Positions 49,542 to 57,114 of a DNA stretch of 64,000 nucleotides are shown in pieces; position 1 is the stretch's first letter, and the number at the start of each line of letters is the position of its first letter. This DNA comes from Amycolatopsis dendrobii. GTDB lineage: Bacteria > Actinomycetota > Actinomycetes > Mycobacteriales > Pseudonocardiaceae. The notes under the pieces were generated by a model that saw only the letters and a list, made by a program, of their open reading frames with translations, had not been told where the DNA came from and did no database searches. Made by a program: the position numbers and the translations under genes. Location of the stretch: assembly GCF_014145675.1 (NCBI RefSeq), contig NZ_JACGZW010000012.1:1-64000 (forward strand), given 5' to 3'.

Positions 49542-50930
49542 GTGCGCACTCGCCTGCTGGCTGTCCTGGTCACGCTCGCGCTCGCAGTGGTGGCAGCGTT
49601 CGCCGTGCCGCTGCTGTCCGCGACCGCCGATCAGCGGACCCAGCAGCTGGTGATCTCGCGCAGCAGCGACGTCGACCGCTTCGTGGTGCTCGCGCAACAG
49701 GCCGTCGATTCCGGCGACGCGACCGCGCTGAACGCCGACGCGCGGCAGTATTCGTCGTTATACAGCGAAGGCGTGCTGATCGTCGACGCGCAGCGGCAGC
49801 CGCTGGTCGAAACCGGCGGTCTGACCAGCAGTGATCCCGAAGCGCGGACCGTCATCGAGGCGACGCTGCGGAACGAGCCGGAAGCGCCGGTCGAGCGGAT
49901 CCGGCCGTGGTCGGACACTCCGGTGCTGTTCGCGCGCCCGGTCGGCACCGGGACGCGGGTGTCCGGCGTGGTCCTCCTGCGCGCCTCGGTGACCGCCGCG
50001 GCGTCGGACGTCGCAGCGGCGTGGAGCGCGATCGCGGCCGGGGCGATGGTGGTCGCGGCGCTGTTCGTGCTGCTCGCGGTCCTGCTGTCGCGGTGGATGG
50101 TGCGGCCGCTGGTGGAGCTGGAAACCGGCGTGCTGGCGGTGGCGGGCGGACGCCGGGCGCAGGTGCCGGAACGGTCCGGGCCGCGCGAATTGCGGTCGCT
50201 TGCGGCGTCGGTGAACCGGATGTCCGACGCGGTGGTCGAATCGGCGAACCAGCAGCAGCGGCTCGTCGCGGACACCTCGCACCAGCTGCGGAACCCGATG
50301 GCCGCGCTCCGGCTGCGGCTCGACCTGCTCGGCACCGAGGTCGAGAACCGCCCGGCTTACGAGGCCACGGTAGCGGAAGTCGAACGGCTGGAACGCATTC
50401 TCGACGGCCTGCTCGCCCTCGCCACCGCGGAAAGCACCGCGACCCGGCTGGCCGCGCGCGCCGACGACGAGCCCGCCGACCTGGCCGCTGTCGTCGCGGA
50501 ACGGGTCGACGCGTGGCGGTTGTCCGCCGACGAAGCCGGCGCGACGCTCGTGCCGTGCGCGGGGCATACTGAGCCGCTGCTGGTGCGCACGCCGGAAAGC
50601 GAACTGGCGCAGATTCTCGACGTCCTGCTGGACAACGCCGTCCACCACGCCGGCCAGGGAGCGACCATCACCGCCGCTTGGGAGTCCGCTTCGGACAGTG
50701 TCACGCTGATCGTCACCGACGACGGTCCCGGCCTCCCGCCGGAAGACCTCGCCCGCGCCACCGAACGATTCTGGCGCGCGGGCGGCGACGGCGCGCCCCG
50801 CGGCACCGGCCTCGGACTGGCCATCGCCCGGGAGCAAACCCGTGCCCGGGGCGGGGTTCTGGAGCTGCGCGCGGTCGAACCGCACGGCCTGCAAGTCCGG
50901 ATCACACTGCCCGCGGCGGTGACGCAGTGA
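49542..50930 (+). CDS. Sensor histidine kinase
   Basis: Membrane kinase of 462 residues: a membrane segment at about 5-30, an extracytoplasmic sensor of about 130 residues, a second segment (about 165-185), HAMP linker with WMVRPLVELETGVLAVAGGR, the H-box DTSHQLRNPMAALRLRLDLL with the phosphorylatable His, and an ATPase domain with N-box DVLLDNAVHHAG, G-boxes DDGPGLPPEDL and GTGLGLAIA. Codon 73 is a rare TTA (49758-49760). Its stop overlaps the TAXI lipoprotein start by 4 bases, suggesting a sensing complex between the binding protein and this kinase. Confidence 0.94.
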   Translation: MRTRLLAVLVTLALAVVAAFAVPLLSATADQRTQQLVISRSSDVDRFVVLAQQAVDSGDATALNADARQYSSLYSEGVLIVDAQRQPLVETGGLTSSDPEARTVIEATLRNEPEAPVERIRPWSDTPVLFARPVGTGTRVSGVVLLRASVTAAASDVAAAWSAIAAGAMVVAALFVLLAVLLSRWMVRPLVELETGVLAVAGGRRAQVPERSGPRELRSLAASVNRMSDAVVESANQQQRLVADTSHQLRNPMAALRLRLDLLGTEVENRPAYEATVAEVERLERILDGLLALATAESTATRLAARADDEPADLAAVVAERVDAWRLSADEAGATLVPCAGHTEPLLVRTPESELAQILDVLLDNAVHHAGQGATITAAWESASDSVTLIVTDDGPGLPPEDLARATERFWRAGGDGAPRGTGLGLAIAREQTRARGGVLELRAVEPHGLQVRITLPAAVTQ

Positions 50931-51868
50931 CCCTCACCCGCCGCGCCGCGATCCTCGGCGGCCTGGCCCTGACGCTCGCCGCCTGCGACGACACCTACCG
51001 CGGCCCGGACCGGAAGATCACCATCGCGTCCGGCGAACCCGGCGGTTTCTACCTGGCCTTCGCCGAGGTGCTGGCCGCCGAACTGTCGCGCGCCGAACCG
51101 CGGCTGCACTGCAGCGCGCTCCCCACCGAGGCGAGCGTCGAGAACGTGCAACGCGTCCAAGACGGAACGGCCGACTTCGGCCTGGCGCTCGCCGACGTGG
51201 CGCAATCCGCGATCACCGGCGGCACGCCGTTCGGGAAACCCGTTCCGCTGCAAGCACTCGGCCGCGTCTACGAGAATTACCTGCAGCTGGTCGTCCGCGC
51301 CGAGGACCAGCTCACCGACCTGCGCTCCCTGGCCGGGCGCCCGATCTCGGTCGGCGCGAGCCGCTCCGGCGCCGCGCAATTGGGCGAACGGGTCTTCGCC
51401 GCGAGCAGCATCCCGGTCCAAGCGCAGCACCTGCCGCTGAACGACGCGGTCGCCGCCCTGCACGACCGCCGGATCGACGCCTTCTTGTGGTCCGGCGGGA
51501 TCCCGACGCCCGCCCTCGCCGACCTCAACCGCACGACGCCGCTCTCGCTCGTCCCGCTGGCGTCGGTGCTCCCCCAGCTGCGCAAGGCGTACGGGCCGCT
51601 GTACGAGCAGGTGCAGGTTCCCGCCGGGGCTTATCGCGGGGTGGGCGCGCTGGGCACCATCGGGGTGGCGAATCTGCTGGTCTGCTCGCCTAAGCTGCCC
51701 TTCGACGTCGCCGCGGCGGTGGTCCGGGTGCTGGCGGAGCGGGCTGCCGAGCTGGTGCCCGCGCAGGCGGTCGGGACGCAGTTCCTGGACGTGCGGACGC
51801 TGATCGGCACCCAGCCGGTGCCGTTGCACCGGGGGGCGGCCGACACCTACCGCGCGCTCCACGGCTGA
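50927..51868 (+). CDS. TAXI-family solute-binding lipoprotein
   Basis: Solute receptor of the TRAP-associated extracytoplasmic immunogenic (TAXI) family, 313 residues. RRAAILGGLALTLAAC with Cys20 indicates a lipoprotein, and twin Arg is present. The mature protein begins KITIASGEPGGFYLAFAEVL and contains GTADFGLALADVAQSAITGG, SVGASRSGAAQLGERVF and a GVGALGTIGVANLLVCSP stretch, typical of TAXI receptors. No TRAP membrane protein is encoded nearby; the gene is coupled to the kinase by a 4-base overlap. A sensory rather than transport role is inferred. Confidence 0.9.
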   Translation: MTLTRRAAILGGLALTLAACDDTYRGPDRKITIASGEPGGFYLAFAEVLAAELSRAEPRLHCSALPTEASVENVQRVQDGTADFGLALADVAQSAITGGTPFGKPVPLQALGRVYENYLQLVVRAEDQLTDLRSLAGRPISVGASRSGAAQLGERVFAASSIPVQAQHLPLNDAVAALHDRRIDAFLWSGGIPTPALADLNRTTPLSLVPLASVLPQLRKAYGPLYEQVQVPAGAYRGVGALGTIGVANLLVCSPKLPFDVAAAVVRVLAERAAELVPAQAVGTQFLDVRTLIGTQPVPLHRGAADTYRALHG

Positions 51869-51884
51869 TCGCTAGATTGGTCGG

Positions 51885-52310
51885 GTGACCGAACGCCGCC
51901 CCATCGTCGAAATGCCCCTGCGCGTGCGCTACCACGAATGCGACGCCCAGGGGATCGTCTTCAACGCGCATTACCTGGCCTACGCGGACATGGCGGCGTT
52001 CGAGGTGGAAAGAGCCCTCTTCGGTTCGCACGACGCACTGCTCGCCACCGGCGTCGACGTCGTGGTCGCCGAGTCGAACCTGCGGTACTTCGCGCCGTGC
52101 CGCTTCGACGACGAACTGGCCGTCGCGGTGTATCTGACCCGCCTGGGCACCACGTCGATGCAGTTCGAGCTCGAAGTCCGGCGCGGCGAAACGGTGACGA
52201 CCGAGATCCGGCTGCGGTACGTGTTCGTCGACACCGGGAACTACCGCAAGACGGAACCGCCGCCGGACGTGCGCGCGGCCTACGCGAAGCACCTTCCCGA
52301 GGCGGTGTGA
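51885..52310 (+). CDS. 4-hydroxybenzoyl-CoA thioesterase-like acyl-CoA thioesterase
   Basis: Single hot-dog domain of 141 residues. The active-site motif reads RYHECDAQGIVFNAHYLAYA, with Asp in the position of the catalytic Asp of 4-hydroxybenzoyl-CoA thioesterase, followed by ESNLRYFAPCRFDDELAVAV. Likely hydrolyses short- or medium-chain acyl-CoA; substrate unknown. GTG 51885 has a weak ribosome site. The stop is 8 bases before the preferred trmL start. Confidence 0.87.
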   Translation: MTERRPIVEMPLRVRYHECDAQGIVFNAHYLAYADMAAFEVERALFGSHDALLATGVDVVVAESNLRYFAPCRFDDELAVAVYLTRLGTTSMQFELEVRRGETVTTEIRLRYVFVDTGNYRKTEPPPDVRAAYAKHLPEAV

Positions 52311-52318
52311 GGCGTCCC

Positions 52319-52780
52319 GTGTTCCGAGTGTTGTTCTACCGCCCCGAAATCCCGCCCAACACCGGCAACGCGATCCGGCTGGCCGCGAACACCGGATGCG
52401 AGCTGCACCTGGTCGAACCGCTCGGGTTCACCTTGGAGGACAAGCAGCTCCGCCGCGCCGGGCTCGATTACCACGACCTCGCGCGGGTCCACGTGCACGC
52501 CGATCTGGCCGCGGCGTGGGAAGCCTTGCTGCCCTCGAAGGTCTACGCGTTCAGTGCCACGGCGACCCGGCTCTACACGGACGTGTCCTACGAACCCGGC
52601 GACGTGCTGATGTTCGGGCCGGAGTCCGCCGGGCTGCCGGACGAGGTGCAGCACGCGCCGGAGGTCGCTGACCGGCTGCGGCTGCCGATGCTGCCCAACA
52701 ACCGGTCGCTGAACCTGGCGAACACAGCGGCGATCGCGGTGTACGAAGGCTGGCGGCAGAACGGCTTCGCGACCCCGTGA
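52319..52780 (+). CDS. trmL: tRNA (cytidine34/uridine34-2'-O)-methyltransferase TrmL-like (SpoU)
   Basis: SPOUT-fold methyltransferase of 153 residues that in E. coli 2'-O-methylates the wobble base of certain tRNA-Leu. It shows all family motifs: FYRPEIPPNTGNAIRLAANT, LVEPLGFTLEDKQLRRAGLDY, VLMFGPESAGLP and LPMLPNNRSLNLANTAAIAV. GTG 52319 matches the family start (V/MFRVLFYRPEIPP); GTG 52307 overlaps the thioesterase stop in the same frame and is an alternative. Its stop is 10 bases from that of the convergent hypothetical gene. Confidence 0.93.
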   Translation: MFRVLFYRPEIPPNTGNAIRLAANTGCELHLVEPLGFTLEDKQLRRAGLDYHDLARVHVHADLAAAWEALLPSKVYAFSATATRLYTDVSYEPGDVLMFGPESAGLPDEVQHAPEVADRLRLPMLPNNRSLNLANTAAIAVYEGWRQNGFATP

Positions 52781-52790
52781 AGGACGGGTC

Positions 52791-53171
52791 TCAGGGCAGG
52801 TAGCGCGCGAGGGCGGCCTGCCACCGGCGGACGAACTCGTCGCTGATCAGATCGCTCATTCCGGCCGCCGTCTCGCCCGGCGGAATGGCGACGTCCAGGG
52901 CGAAACAGGCGCCCGGCCCTTCGCGGCTCGCGGTGGTGCGGATCCGGAAGCACCACTCCTCGGCGCCGAAGTGCTCGTCCAGCGTCTCCAGCGCCGGATC
53001 CTTCGTCGCCCGGACCAGCCGGTCAAGGACTTCGCTGGACACCATGCGGCCGCTTTCGTCGTCGCCGACCTGGACGAGGCAGAGAAAGGTGCCCGCTTGC
53101 GGGGGAAGGGGCACGGGATCGGGCTCCGGCGAAGACAGCGGCGGGGGCTTCTTCCGGAACGGCCATCGCAT
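52791..53171 (-). CDS. Hypothetical protein, 126 residues
   Basis: Unrecognised protein opening MRWPFRKKPPPLSSPEPDPV, a basic and proline-rich N-terminus, followed by a compact domain (about 27-126: LCLVQVGDDESGRMVSSEVL, then DEHFGAEEWCFRIRTTASRE and a WQAALARYLP end). AAGGAGG precedes ATG 53171 by 10 bases. It has no close operon partner: a hairpin at 53221-53252 separates it from the MoxR-DUF58-VWA operon upstream, and trmL converges on it. Confidence 0.68.
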   Translation of the reverse strand: MRWPFRKKPPPLSSPEPDPVPLPPQAGTFLCLVQVGDDESGRMVSSEVLDRLVRATKDPALETLDEHFGAEEWCFRIRTTASREGPGACFALDVAIPPGETAAGMSDLISDEFVRRWQAALARYLP

Positions 53172-53220
53172 GTCGGTCCTGCCTCCTTCGCCCGCGGCGG
53201 TCGAGGCAGCCACGGTAGTT

Positions 53221-53252
53221 GCTTCCGGCCGGGCCCGCCGCCCGCCGGAAGC
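53221..53252. terminator. Hairpin after the MoxR-DUF58-VWA operon
   Basis: Stem GCTTCCGGC at 53221-53229 pairing with GCCGGAAGC at 53244-53252, 14-base loop, 12 bases beyond the VWA gene stop on the minus strand. Confidence 0.7.
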
Positions 53253-53264
53253 GACCCGGACCGG

Positions 53265-54245
53265 CTAAGGCAGTCTCTGGCCGAACACCAACGCGGTCGC
53301 CGCCCCGGCCATGAGGATGATCGTCCCCAGCACCACCCACGGCTTGCTCGCGTCGGCGTTCTTCAGCTCGTACCCGATCTGCTCCCCCAGGTCGGCGTAG
53401 ACGCGTTTCAGCTCGTCCGCGCTAGCCGCCTTGTAGAACTCTCCCCCGGACAGCCGGGCGATCTCGCGCAGGGATTCGTCGTCCACGCGGACGTCCTGCT
53501 GCTTGCCCTCGATGTCGACCGACCCGTGCTCGGTGCCGAACGAAATCGACGAGATCGGCATCTGCGCCTGCTTCGCCGCCTGCGCCGCGGTGTACGCGCC
53601 GCGCGGGGCGTACAGGTCTTCCGGCACCGTCTGCTTGCCGTCGCTCATCAGCACGATGCGCGCGGGCGGCGGGCCGTCCGCGCCGCCGACCACCGCGGAG
53701 AAGCTCTGGATCGACTGCATCGCCGCGTAAATGCCCTCGCCGGTGGCGGTGGACTGCGCGAGCTTGAGGTTGTCGATCGCTTTCGACACGCCCGCCCGGT
53801 CCGTGGTCGGGTTGACCAGCACGGTCGCGGTGCCGGCGAACGAGATCAGGCCCAGGTTGACGCCGGGCGTCATGTTCTGCGCGAACTGCTTCGCCGCGTC
53901 CTGGGCCGCCTTCAGCCGCGTCGGGGCGACGTCGGTGGCTTCCATCGACAGCGACACGTCGATCACCAGCACGACCGTCGCCCGGTTGCGCGGCACCTTC
54001 TGCTCGGCCGTCGGACCGGCCAGCGAGACCGTCAGGAACAGCAGCGACAGCACGATCAGCACCGCGGGCACGTGCCGGATCCAGCCCTGCGCCTTGGGGG
54101 CGACTTTCTCCAGCAGCTCCAGATTCGCGAACCGCATCACCCGGCGGCGCCGCTGCCGCTGCGACAGCACGTACGCGGCAGCCACCGCAGCGACCGCGAT
54201 CAGCAGCAGGAACCACCAGGGCGAACTGAAACCGGCGAGGCTCAT
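53265..54245 (-). CDS. VWA-domain membrane protein (BatA/Rv1481-like)
   Basis: A 326-residue membrane protein with two N-terminal helices (about 8-28 and 57-78), a VWA domain (about 88-285) with MIDAS DVSLSM, LKAAQDAAKQFAQNM and MSDGKQTVP, and a last hydrophobic helix near 305. It is the third protein of a MoxR-DUF58-VWA system, in mycobacteria Rv1479-Rv1481, linked to envelope stress and cell-shape functions. ATG 54245 overlaps the preceding 18-codon ORF by TGA overlap (ATGA), and AAGGAG lies inside that ORF. Last gene of the operon. Confidence 0.9.
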   Translation of the reverse strand: MSLAGFSSPWWFLLLIAVAAVAAAYVLSQRQRRRRVMRFANLELLEKVAPKAQGWIRHVPAVLIVLSLLFLTVSLAGPTAEQKVPRNRATVVLVIDVSLSMEATDVAPTRLKAAQDAAKQFAQNMTPGVNLGLISFAGTATVLVNPTTDRAGVSKAIDNLKLAQSTATGEGIYAAMQSIQSFSAVVGGADGPPPARIVLMSDGKQTVPEDLYAPRGAYTAAQAAKQAQMPISSISFGTEHGSVDIEGKQQDVRVDDESLREIARLSGGEFYKAASADELKRVYADLGEQIGYELKNADASKPWVVLGTIILMAGAATALVFGQRLP

Positions 54246-54298
54246 GCCGTCGCCTCCTTACTGGTCGTCCGGGCGGCGGCCGCGTGCGTCGTGTTCAT
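54242..54298 (-). CDS. Possible 18-residue microprotein in the MoxR operon
   Basis: ATG 54296-54298 overlaps the DUF58 TGA by ATGA, and its own TGA overlaps the VWA gene's ATG by ATGA. It encodes MNTTHAAAARTTSKEATA (18 residues) and is preceded by GGGAGG at 5-6 bases. It carries the VWA ribosome site AAGGAGG within its codons, so it may exist mainly to couple translation rather than to make a functional peptide. The double overlap and its own ribosome site are visible; expression is unknown. Confidence 0.5.
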   Translation of the reverse strand: MNTTHAAAARTTSKEATA

Positions 54299-55248
54299 GC
54301 GACACCTCCCGACCAGCGGCGTTTGCGGGCGACCACGAACCGCACCATGTCCGCGATCCAGTCGGAATCGGTGCGCAGCACCAGGTGCGCGGCCCCGGCC
54401 CGGCGCAGACTGGCCGCGACCGCCTGCCGGTGCGCGTTCGCCGCCGCGCCGAATTCCTTGCGCAGCAACGCCGAAGCGTGCACCTCGCGCTGCCGTCCGG
54501 TCTCCGGGTCGGCCAGCACGACGGTGCCGACGTCCGGCAGGTCCACGTCCCGCGGGTCGACGATTTCGATCGCGATCAGCTCGTGCCTGCCGCCGAGCGC
54601 GCGCAACGGGCGCTCCCAGTCCAGCGGGCCGAGGAAGTCCGAAATCGCCACCGCCAAGCCTCGCCGGCGCGGCGGACGGCGCAACTGCTCCAGCGCACCG
54701 GCGAAATCGCCGCGGACGCCTTCAGCGGCGCGAGGCGTCTCCGCCAGCCGCCGGACGAGACCGCGGGCGTGCGGAAGGCCGCCGCGAGCCGGGAGCCGGG
54801 TGATGCCTTCGCCGTTGGACACGAGCGCGCCGATCCGGTTTCCGCCGCCGCCGGTCAGGTGCGCGACCGCCGCGGTCGCGCAGACCACCAGGTCCCGCTT
54901 CTCGCACAGCGCGGTGCCGAAGTCGAGGCTCGCCGACATGTCCGCGACGACCCACGTCTCCAGCTCGCGGTCCGCGACCGTCTCGCGGATGTGCGGCGTC
55001 GTCGTGCGCGCGGTGACCGCCCAGTCCATCCGGCGCACGTCGTCGCCGGGCTGGTACGGCCGCGCCTCGCCGGGCTCGGAACCCGGCCCCGGGACGAGGC
55101 CGAGATGGTTGCCCTGGAGCAGCCCGTCGAGGCGGCGGCGCACTTCGAGTTCGAGGGTGCGCAGTCCCGCTTCCATCCGGTCGCCGCGCAGGATCGGCGG
55201 GGCCCAGCCGGGCCGTCCGCCCGGTTCTTTCGAGGAGGTGCCAGCCAC
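54295..55248 (-). CDS. DUF58 domain protein (Rv1480-like)
   Basis: A 317-residue protein with the DUF58 signature: GEARPYQPGDDVRRMDWAVT (PGDDxRxIDW motif) at about 60-80, then DRELETWVVADMSASLDFGT, a degenerate VWA-like core, and LAVAISDFLGPLDWERPLRA. No long membrane segment, so it is a soluble or membrane-associated partner of the MoxR ATPase. GTG 55248 lies 4 bases from the MoxR stop; ATG 55176 (MEAGLRTLELE) is an alternative with weaker context. Middle gene of the moxR operon. Confidence 0.9.
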   Translation of the reverse strand: MAGTSSKEPGGRPGWAPPILRGDRMEAGLRTLELEVRRRLDGLLQGNHLGLVPGPGSEPGEARPYQPGDDVRRMDWAVTARTTTPHIRETVADRELETWVVADMSASLDFGTALCEKRDLVVCATAAVAHLTGGGGNRIGALVSNGEGITRLPARGGLPHARGLVRRLAETPRAAEGVRGDFAGALEQLRRPPRRRGLAVAISDFLGPLDWERPLRALGGRHELIAIEIVDPRDVDLPDVGTVVLADPETGRQREVHASALLRKEFGAAANAHRQAVAASLRRAGAAHLVLRTDSDWIADMVRFVVARKRRWSGGVA

Positions 55249-55252
55249 GCCG

Positions 55253-56317
55253 CTACCTGACGGGCGCGCCCGCCGGCACCGGGCCGGCGCCGCCCTGCGG
55301 CCGGGCCGAAACCTGCGGCAGCGGCACGGTCTGCAGCACGCGGGTGACGATGTGGTCCACCGGGACGCCGTCGGCCAGCGCGTCGTAGGACAGCACGAGC
55401 CGGTGGCGCAGCACGTCCGGCACGACGTCGACGACGTCTTGCGGGAGCACGTAGTCGCGGCCGCGCACGAGCGCCAGCGCCCGCGCCGCGGCGATGATGC
55501 CGAGGCTCGCGCGCGGCGAGGCCCCGTAGGACACCCAGCCCGCGACGTCGGAAAGCCCGTGGTCGTTCGGGGTGCGCGTGGTGAGCACCAGGCGCACGAC
55601 GTAGTCGACCAGCGCGTGGTGCACGAACACCTGCGACGCGACGCCCTGCAGCCGGACCAGTTCCGCCGGGCTCAGCACCTCGTGCGGCTCCGGCGGCGTG
55701 ACGCCCATCCGGTAGATGATCTCGCGCTCCTCCTCGGCGGAGGGGTACTCGACCAGGATCTTGAACAGGAACCGGTCGCGCTGGGCTTCCGGCAGCGGGT
55801 ACACGCCCTCGTTCTCGATCGGGTTCTGGGTGGCCAGCACGAGGAACGGATCGGGCATCGGGAAGGTCTTGCCGCCGATCGACACGTGCCGCTCGGCCAT
55901 CACCTCCAGCATCGCCGACTGCACCTTCGCCGGGGCGCGGTTGATCTCGTCGGCGAGCACGAAGTTCGCGACGACCGGGCCCAGTTCGACGTCGAAGCGC
56001 TCGGCGCCCTGGCGGTAGATGCGCGTGCCGAGGATGTCGGCGGGCACCAGGTCGGGGGTGAACTGCACGCGGGAGAACGAACCGCCGACGACGCGCGCGA
56101 ACGTCTCGACCGCGAGCGTCTTCGCGACCCCGGGCACGCCTTCGAGCAGCAGGTGCCCCTTCGCCAGCAGCCCGACGAGCATGCGCTCCACCAGCCGGTC
56201 CTGTCCGACGATGACGCGCTTCACCTCGAACACGGTGCGTTCCAGCAGCTGGGCGTCCCGCGCCGGGGTGCCGGGCTGCTGCCCGTTCGCTCCCTCGGCG
56301 AAGCCGGGCTCGGTCAC
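55253..56317 (-). CDS. MoxR-family AAA+ ATPase (Rv1479-like)
   Basis: A 354-residue AAA+ chaperone-type ATPase. Walker A is EGVPGVAKT near residues 59-67, Walker B FVLADEINRAPAK, the sensor segment LVLATQNPIENEGVYPLPEA and DRFLFKILVEYPS, all MoxR hallmarks. These ATPases work with VWA-domain partners to mature or insert cofactors into proteins; in mycobacteria MoxR1 affects envelope and stress traits. GTG 56317 has GGAGGAAGAG immediately upstream. It heads the operon moxR-DUF58-(micro-ORF)-VWA; the 111 bases upstream contain its promoter. Confidence 0.93.
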   Translation of the reverse strand: MTEPGFAEGANGQQPGTPARDAQLLERTVFEVKRVIVGQDRLVERMLVGLLAKGHLLLEGVPGVAKTLAVETFARVVGGSFSRVQFTPDLVPADILGTRIYRQGAERFDVELGPVVANFVLADEINRAPAKVQSAMLEVMAERHVSIGGKTFPMPDPFLVLATQNPIENEGVYPLPEAQRDRFLFKILVEYPSAEEEREIIYRMGVTPPEPHEVLSPAELVRLQGVASQVFVHHALVDYVVRLVLTTRTPNDHGLSDVAGWVSYGASPRASLGIIAAARALALVRGRDYVLPQDVVDVVPDVLRHRLVLSYDALADGVPVDHIVTRVLQTVPLPQVSARPQGGAGPVPAGAPVR

Positions 56318-56428
56318 TCTTCCTCCAGGGGTTTCACGTCTGCGTGCTCGCCCGCGACCCTACTGGGTCGAGAACTTCCCGCGACGGTAGCCAATCGCAT
56401 CGCCGGTGTGACAGCTGTGAAGCCCCTG

Positions 56429-56986
56429 TCAGCGGTGCTTTTCCAGGTCCTCCGGCGTGTCGATGTCGTCGCTCTCGCCGGGTTCGGCGGCGACCTCGGA
56501 GATCCGCAGTCCGCCGAGCGTCCGGCGCAGCGACGCGTGTTCCGGACGCTCCGGCATCGCCTGCCGCAAAGCCGCGGTGCGCCAAGCGCTCACCAGCCAT
56601 TGCCGCTCCCCTGCCGCGTCCACGAGCACGGCGCCGTCGGTGTTCTCCACAGTGGACCGCAGCCGGTCCACTGTGGAGCACCGGATCCCGGGGAGATCCG
56701 CGGCGAGCAGCACGACGAACTCGGCGTCCCGGATGGATCGCAGCCCCGCGGCCAGCGCCGCGACCGGCCCCGCGCCAGGAACTTCCTCGCGGGTCCAGAC
56801 GACGCCGTCGTATCCCGGCCGCGGCGGACCGCACACCACGACCGGGTCCGCCCCGGCCAGCGCCTCGACCGCCCGGCCCAGCAAGGACATCCCGCCGACC
56901 CGCAGCTCCGGCTTGTCCACCCCGGACAGCCGGCGCGCGGAACCGCCGGCGAGCACGATCCCCGCGAACCGGGGGCGGTGAGTCAT
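56429..56986 (-). CDS. mobA: Molybdenum cofactor guanylyltransferase MobA-like
   Basis: Nucleotidyltransferase that attaches GMP to molybdopterin to form the guanine-dinucleotide cofactor. The 185-residue product has the signature LAGGSARRLSGVDKPELRVG (about 13-32), LLAADLPGI with the metal Asp, and a conserved C-terminal DIDTPEDLEKHR. MobA-like proteins can also act on CTP or other cofactors; without adjacent moa/moe genes the exact role is inferred. ATG 56986 gives MTHRPRFAG; upstream codons lack a ribosome site. It lies alone between the moxR operon and the GNAT gene. Confidence 0.88.
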   Translation of the reverse strand: MTHRPRFAGIVLAGGSARRLSGVDKPELRVGGMSLLGRAVEALAGADPVVVCGPPRPGYDGVVWTREEVPGAGPVAALAAGLRSIRDAEFVVLLAADLPGIRCSTVDRLRSTVENTDGAVLVDAAGERQWLVSAWRTAALRQAMPERPEHASLRRTLGGLRISEVAAEPGESDDIDTPEDLEKHR

Positions 56987-57114
56987 GGGACCAGCCTGCC
57001 TGCCGTCCAACCCGCGCGCACCAGGGGGTCGTGAGCGGCGATGCCGGGGAGAACCGGCATCGCCACTCACGAAACCCGCGCGCGCTCCGGGGCCGGGCGG
57101 GTTAGGTTGCCGAC

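Noticed and set aside
49749..49764. A GTATTCGTCGTTATAC stretch resembling the GTATA-N6-TATAC palindrome.
   Set aside because: It lies within the kinase coding sequence, the left half is broken (GTATT), and it is explained by the codons for QYSSLY including the TTA.
53265..56317. MoxR-DUF58-VWA operon considered as a novel defence system.
   Set aside because: The order and motifs match the widespread housekeeping-like moxR1 locus (Rv1479-Rv1481) next to ripA and acn; no defence genes are nearby.
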